A DNA stretch of 8,298 nucleotides from JBDSTZ01 sp039927975 (GTDB lineage Bacteria > Pseudomonadota > Gammaproteobacteria > Burkholderiales > Burkholderiaceae_D), in contig JBDSTZ010000181.1 in the NCBI GenBank assembly GCA_039927975.1, forward strand, positions 1 to 8,298, given 5' to 3'. The position numbers were made by a program, and so were the translations under genes. The notes beneath the pieces were generated by a model. That model saw only the letters and a program-made list of their open reading frames with translations. It was not told where the DNA came from and made no database searches. Shown here one piece after another: positions 5,843 to 8,298 of the stretch (positions are counted from its first letter, which is position 1; each line of letters begins with the position of its first letter).

Positions 5843-7069
5843 ATGATTGCCCGCCCGATGGATCGCAAAAAAATCTTGTTCTTCGCCGAAGCCGTCACCC
5901 TGGCCCACGTGGCGCGCGCGCTGGCCCTCGCCGCGACGCTCGACCCGGCCCGCTTCGACATCCATTTCGCCTGCGCCGACGGCTTTGAATTTTGCTTCAA
6001 AGGTAGCGATTACACGCGTTGGCGGGTCCACAGCATTCCCGGCAAGCAATTTCTCGACGCCTTGGCCGCTGGCAAGCCGGTCTATGACGAGGCCACCCTG
6101 AGCGGCTATGTCGAGGCCGACCGCCGCCTGCTCGAGCAATTGCGCCCCGACATCGTCATTGGCGACTTCCGCCTCTCGCTCTCGGTCAGCGCGCGGCTCG
6201 CCGGGGTGCCGTACGTGGCGCTCACCAACGCCTATTGGAGTCCGCACGTGGAGGCCGGCTACACGGTGCCGAACATTCCGCTCACCAAGTTCCTGCCGAT
6301 CGCCCTGGCCGATCCGCTGTTTCGCATGGTGCGCCCGCTGGCCTTCGCGGCGCATTCGGTGCCGCTGAACCGGGTGCGGCGCAAATACGGTCTGCCGTCG
6401 CTCGGCCTGGACCTGCGCCGGGTCTACACCGATGCCGACCACACCGCCTACATGGATTTGCCGGGCATGTTCGCCGCCAAGGCGCTGCCGGCCAACCATT
6501 CCTGGCTCGGGCCGGTGCTGTGGTCGCCGCCGATCGCGCCGCCCGACTGGTGGGATCGGTTGCCGGCCGGCCGCCCCATCGTGTATGTGACGCTGGGTAG
6601 CTCCGGCCAGGGCCAATTGTTGCCGCAAGTGCTGGCCGCGCTCGCCACCCTGCCGATCACCCTGCTCGCGGCGACGGCCGGCAACGTGGCGCTCGGCGCC
6701 CAGCCGGACAATGTGTATGGCGCCGACTTCCTGCCCGGCGAGGCGGCAGCGGCCCGCGCGGCCCTGGTGATCTGCAATGGCGGCAGCCCGACCAGCCAGC
6801 AAGCCTTGGCGGCCGGGGTGCCGGTGCTGGGGATCGCCGGCAATCTCGACCAGTTCTTGAATATGCACGGGGTGACCGGCGCCGGCGCCGGCACGCTGCT
6901 GCGCGCGGACCGGCTGCGCCCGGCGCACTTACGCGCCACCGTCGAGGCGATGCTGGGCGACGCGGCACTGCGCCGCAACGCCGCCGGCGTATCGGCCCAA
7001 TTCGCCAAAGCGAACGCTGGCGAGCGCCTGCTTGCGCTGATTGAATCGATGACCGCCGCGCGTGTGTAA
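5843..7069 (+). CDS. UGT/MGT-like glycosyltransferase (GT-B fold, GT1/GT28 type)
   Basis: This 408-residue GT-B protein probably transfers a sugar from a nucleotide donor to a small or lipid acceptor. The N-terminal acceptor domain opens with KKILFFAEAVTLAHVARAL (9-27); His22 sits where GT1 enzymes keep the catalytic base. The C-terminal donor domain has the strand RPIVYVTLGSSG (244-255) and the donor signature CNGGSPTSQQALAAGVP (311-327), ending in NLDQF (334-338), where Asp336-Gln337 should bind the sugar. The usual HGG is NGG here. No signal peptide or clear membrane segment is seen. The start is uncertain: ATG 5843 is chosen, ATG 5858 gives 403 residues, and ATG 5759 is unlikely because it would translate the AT-rich leader and the regulatory motif. 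No good Shine-Dalgarno precedes any of them. Lying between prsT and a PEP-CTERM gene, a role in glycan or lipid glycosylation for the surface system is possible but unproven. Confidence 0.85.
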   Translation: MIARPMDRKKILFFAEAVTLAHVARALALAATLDPARFDIHFACADGFEFCFKGSDYTRWRVHSIPGKQFLDALAAGKPVYDEATLSGYVEADRRLLEQLRPDIVIGDFRLSLSVSARLAGVPYVALTNAYWSPHVEAGYTVPNIPLTKFLPIALADPLFRMVRPLAFAAHSVPLNRVRRKYGLPSLGLDLRRVYTDADHTAYMDLPGMFAAKALPANHSWLGPVLWSPPIAPPDWWDRLPAGRPIVYVTLGSSGQGQLLPQVLAALATLPITLLAATAGNVALGAQPDNVYGADFLPGEAAAARAALVICNGGSPTSQQALAAGVPVLGIAGNLDQFLNMHGVTGAGAGTLLRADRLRPAHLRATVEAMLGDAALRRNAAGVSAQFAKANAGERLLALIESMTAARV

Positions 7070-7087
7070 AGGCTGCGGCCGGCCAGG

Positions 7088-7106
7088 TGTCGAGATTTCT
7101 TACAGT
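7088..7106 (+). promoter_or_regulatory. copy 2 of TGTCG-N3-TTTCTTACAGT: candidate enhancer site for a sigma-54 activator
   Basis: TGTCG-N3-TTTCTTACAGT matches copy 1 (5801-5819) at all 16 defined positions and contains TGT-N11-ACA. Its centre lies about 108 bp upstream of the transcription start predicted from the sigma-54 promoter at 7179-7194. That is the usual distance for an NtrC-family enhancer site. PrsR, the NtrC-like regulator of PEP-CTERM systems, is the natural candidate to bind it, by inference only. Confidence 0.55.
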
Positions 7107-7145
7107 CGTCGCTGGCGCTACCAGGGAAAATCGCGAATATTCAAC

Positions 7146-7158
7146 TAAGTCCTTGATT
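7146..7158 (-). promoter_or_regulatory. candidate IHF-binding site
   Basis: Read on the minus strand the 13 bases are AATCAAGGACTTA, a full match to the IHF core consensus WATCAANNNNTTR. It lies between the candidate enhancer (7088-7106) and the -24 element (7179), where IHF bends DNA to bring an activator to sigma-54 polymerase. An overlapping inverted repeat, CCTTG-ATTTC-CAAGG (7151-7165), could instead be another protein site. Confidence 0.55.
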
Positions 7159-7178
7159 TCCAAGGCAGTACGAAAGGC

Positions 7179-7194
7179 TGGCACGGCGATTGCT
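7179..7194 (+). promoter_or_regulatory. sigma-54 (RpoN) -24/-12 promoter of the PEP-CTERM gene
   Basis: TGGCACG (7179-7185), four bases GCGA, then TTGCT (7190-7194) is an exact match to the sigma-54 consensus TGGCACG-N4-TTGCW. The invariant GG (7180-7181) and GC (7192-7193) have the required 12-bp start-to-start spacing. Transcription should begin near 7205, leaving a leader of about 80 nt before the ATG at 7285. RpoN control of PEP-CTERM genes through PrsK/PrsR has been described in floc-forming betaproteobacteria. Confidence 0.88.
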
Positions 7195-7284
7195 ATAGGA
7201 AGGACAAGCCCTCTGGCAGCGGCCGAAAATCGAAACCTGATTTGTCCACATGAGCCAGCTTCTTACACACTAATTGGAGTCATA

Positions 7285-8208
7285 ATGAAAACACTGCGTA
7301 AATTATCTTCCCTGGCACTGGCGCTGAGCCTGGCCCTCGTCGGCGGTATCGCCCACGCTGAACTGGACACCCCGTTCAACGTGAAAGACGGCGCGGGCAC
7401 CACCATCGTCGCCGGCGCAATCGGCCTGGACTGGAACTCGCAAGGTAGCGGCGTCGCTATCGGCGTAGGTCCTTTCGGCAGCGTGCTGGTCCCAGGCACC
7501 CAGTTCGATTTCCTGTATCAGGCTAACCTGGTCAGCATCAGCGGCGGCCTCGCCGGCTCCAAGTACGGCCAACTCGACGACCAATCGAACGGTACGGCCG
7601 AAGCCGGCCGCGGTTTCGAATTCACGATCGTGTCGAGAATGCGCGAAACCGTGATCGCTTCGGCACCATTCGGCACCGGCGCCGTGGCCCAGTTCGGCCT
7701 GGTCGATTCGCCGACCAACAAAGTGGCGATCTACTACGACACCGCGATGAACGCCAACACCGCCAACGGTACCGGTTTCGACGACGGCACCCTGGTTGCG
7801 CTGCTGACCATCACCCCGAACGGCACCAGCTCGTCGTTCTTCGGCGACGCTGCCAACGGCGGCCAAGGTTCGGCCAAGATCCACGCCGGCGTGACCCAGG
7901 TCGGCGTTGACTTCGTCAACCCGGCCTACCTGCAAGGTCTGACCGACCTGATCATCGGCATGGGCTTCGAGTCGACCCTGAACTACCCAGCCAACACCGC
8001 TTCGACCACCGCTTTCCACGCCAGCAGCGTGGCCGTCGGCACCGACCTGTTCTCGACCTACAATGTCGCCGCAAACGACATCCTGTTCAAGGTTGACGGC
8101 AGCAACAGCTTCGCCCGCGTGCCAGAACCAGGCAGCATGCTGCTGATGGGCGTTGGTATGCTCGGTCTGGTTGGCGCAGCCCGCCGCCGCAGCGCCAAGA
8201 AGGCTTAA
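7285..8208 (+). CDS. secreted PEP-CTERM sorting domain protein (exosortase substrate)
   Basis: This is a 307-residue exported protein. Residues 1-25 are a Sec signal peptide (MKTLRK, hydrophobic core, then GIAHA with predicted cleavage after Ala25). The mature part is rich in Gly, Ala, Thr, Asn and Asp, has no cysteine and looks beta-rich; no known domain was recognised. The C terminus is a complete PEP-CTERM signal: VPEPGS (279-284), a hydrophobic helix (about 285-299) and the basic cluster ARRRSAKK. An exosortase such as XrtA should cleave at the PEP motif during surface export. Family context suggests a biofilm, floc or matrix role; kinship to the floc protein PepA is possible but not shown. 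GGAG (7276-7279) lies 5 nt before the chosen ATG; the frame stays open further upstream across the promoter, which rules that extension out. The gene uses more GGT, GCT and GAA codons than its neighbours, consistent with high expression. It appears monocistronic, with its own sigma-54 promoter and terminator. Confidence 0.93.
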   Translation: MKTLRKLSSLALALSLALVGGIAHAELDTPFNVKDGAGTTIVAGAIGLDWNSQGSGVAIGVGPFGSVLVPGTQFDFLYQANLVSISGGLAGSKYGQLDDQSNGTAEAGRGFEFTIVSRMRETVIASAPFGTGAVAQFGLVDSPTNKVAIYYDTAMNANTANGTGFDDGTLVALLTITPNGTSSSFFGDAANGGQGSAKIHAGVTQVGVDFVNPAYLQGLTDLIIGMGFESTLNYPANTASTTAFHASSVAVGTDLFSTYNVAANDILFKVDGSNSFARVPEPGSMLLMGVGMLGLVGAARRRSAKKA

Positions 8209-8217
8209 TGTTCGCAG

Positions 8218-8236
8218 GTCCGCCATCACGGCGGAC
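8218..8236. other. 3' UTR hairpin before the terminator
   Basis: GTCCGCC (8218-8224), loop ATCAC and GGCGGAC (8230-8236) form a perfect 7-bp GC-rich stem starting 9 nt after the stop codon. It has no T-run, so it is not a terminator on its own. Such a stem could protect the 3' end of the mRNA. Confidence 0.6.
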
Positions 8237-8257
8237 GCGCAGTAAGACTCCTTAGTG

Positions 8258-8292
8258 AAAAAACCCCGCGATGCAGATCGCGGGGTTTTTTT
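8258..8292 (+). terminator. strong intrinsic terminator of the PEP-CTERM gene
   Basis: CCCCGCGAT (8264-8272), tetraloop GCAG and ATCGCGGGG (8277-8285) form a perfect 9-bp stem followed by seven T (8286-8292). Six A (8258-8263) precede the stem, so it may also stop transcription arriving from the right. Confidence 0.95.
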
Positions 8293-8298
8293 ATGGGC

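Noticed and set aside
7087..7284. Upstream ATG for the PEP-CTERM gene
   Set aside because: It would translate the sigma-54 promoter region and hide the signal peptide; ATG 7285 has GGAG at 5 nt.

Overview
The window looks like chromosomal DNA from a high-GC betaproteobacterium, most likely an Oxalobacteraceae member such as Massilia, Duganella or Janthinobacterium. This is inferred from GC-rich codon use, a complete PrsT-type TPR lipoprotein, a PEP-CTERM sorting-signal protein and a sigma-54 promoter. No rRNA or housekeeping marker is present to fix the taxon.

Layout: (1) 1-487, minus strand: 5' part of a membrane-anchored alpha/beta hydrolase, cut by the window edge. (2) 488-711: divergent intergenic region. 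(3) 712-5431, plus strand: a tight three-gene unit. It holds prsT (926-residue TPR lipoprotein), a ThiF/MoeB-like E1 superfamily protein (2-nt gap) and a nitroreductase-like flavoprotein (ATGA overlap). (4) 5432-5842: a 411-bp non-coding stretch with an 18-bp tandem repeat array, a 25-bp direct duplication and an AT-rich leader. (5) 5843-7069: a UGT/MGT-like nucleotide-sugar glycosyltransferase. (6) 7070-7284: a 215-bp regulatory region with a candidate enhancer site, a full match to the IHF core consensus and a textbook -24/-12 sigma-54 promoter. (7) 7285-8208: a secreted PEP-CTERM protein, followed by a 3' UTR hairpin and a strong intrinsic terminator.

Functional reading: PrsT proteins accompany the exosortase (XrtA/EpsH) and PrsK/PrsR systems that link exopolysaccharide production to sorting of PEP-CTERM proteins. 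Here the TPR lipoprotein, a glycosyltransferase and an exosortase substrate lie together, but the exosortase, PrsK and PrsR are not in the window. The PEP-CTERM gene has the full enhancer / IHF / sigma-54 layout expected for an NtrC-type activator such as PrsR. The same enhancer-like motif (TGTCG-N3-TTTCTTACAGT) recurs just before the glycosyltransferase gene.

The least explained part is the E1-like plus nitroreductase-like pair, apparently co-transcribed and translationally coupled with prsT. It pairs the two domain types found fused in mycobacterial Rv1355c (MoeY), and also recalls the E1-like and dehydrogenase components of azole-forming peptide systems. Its substrate here is unknown.
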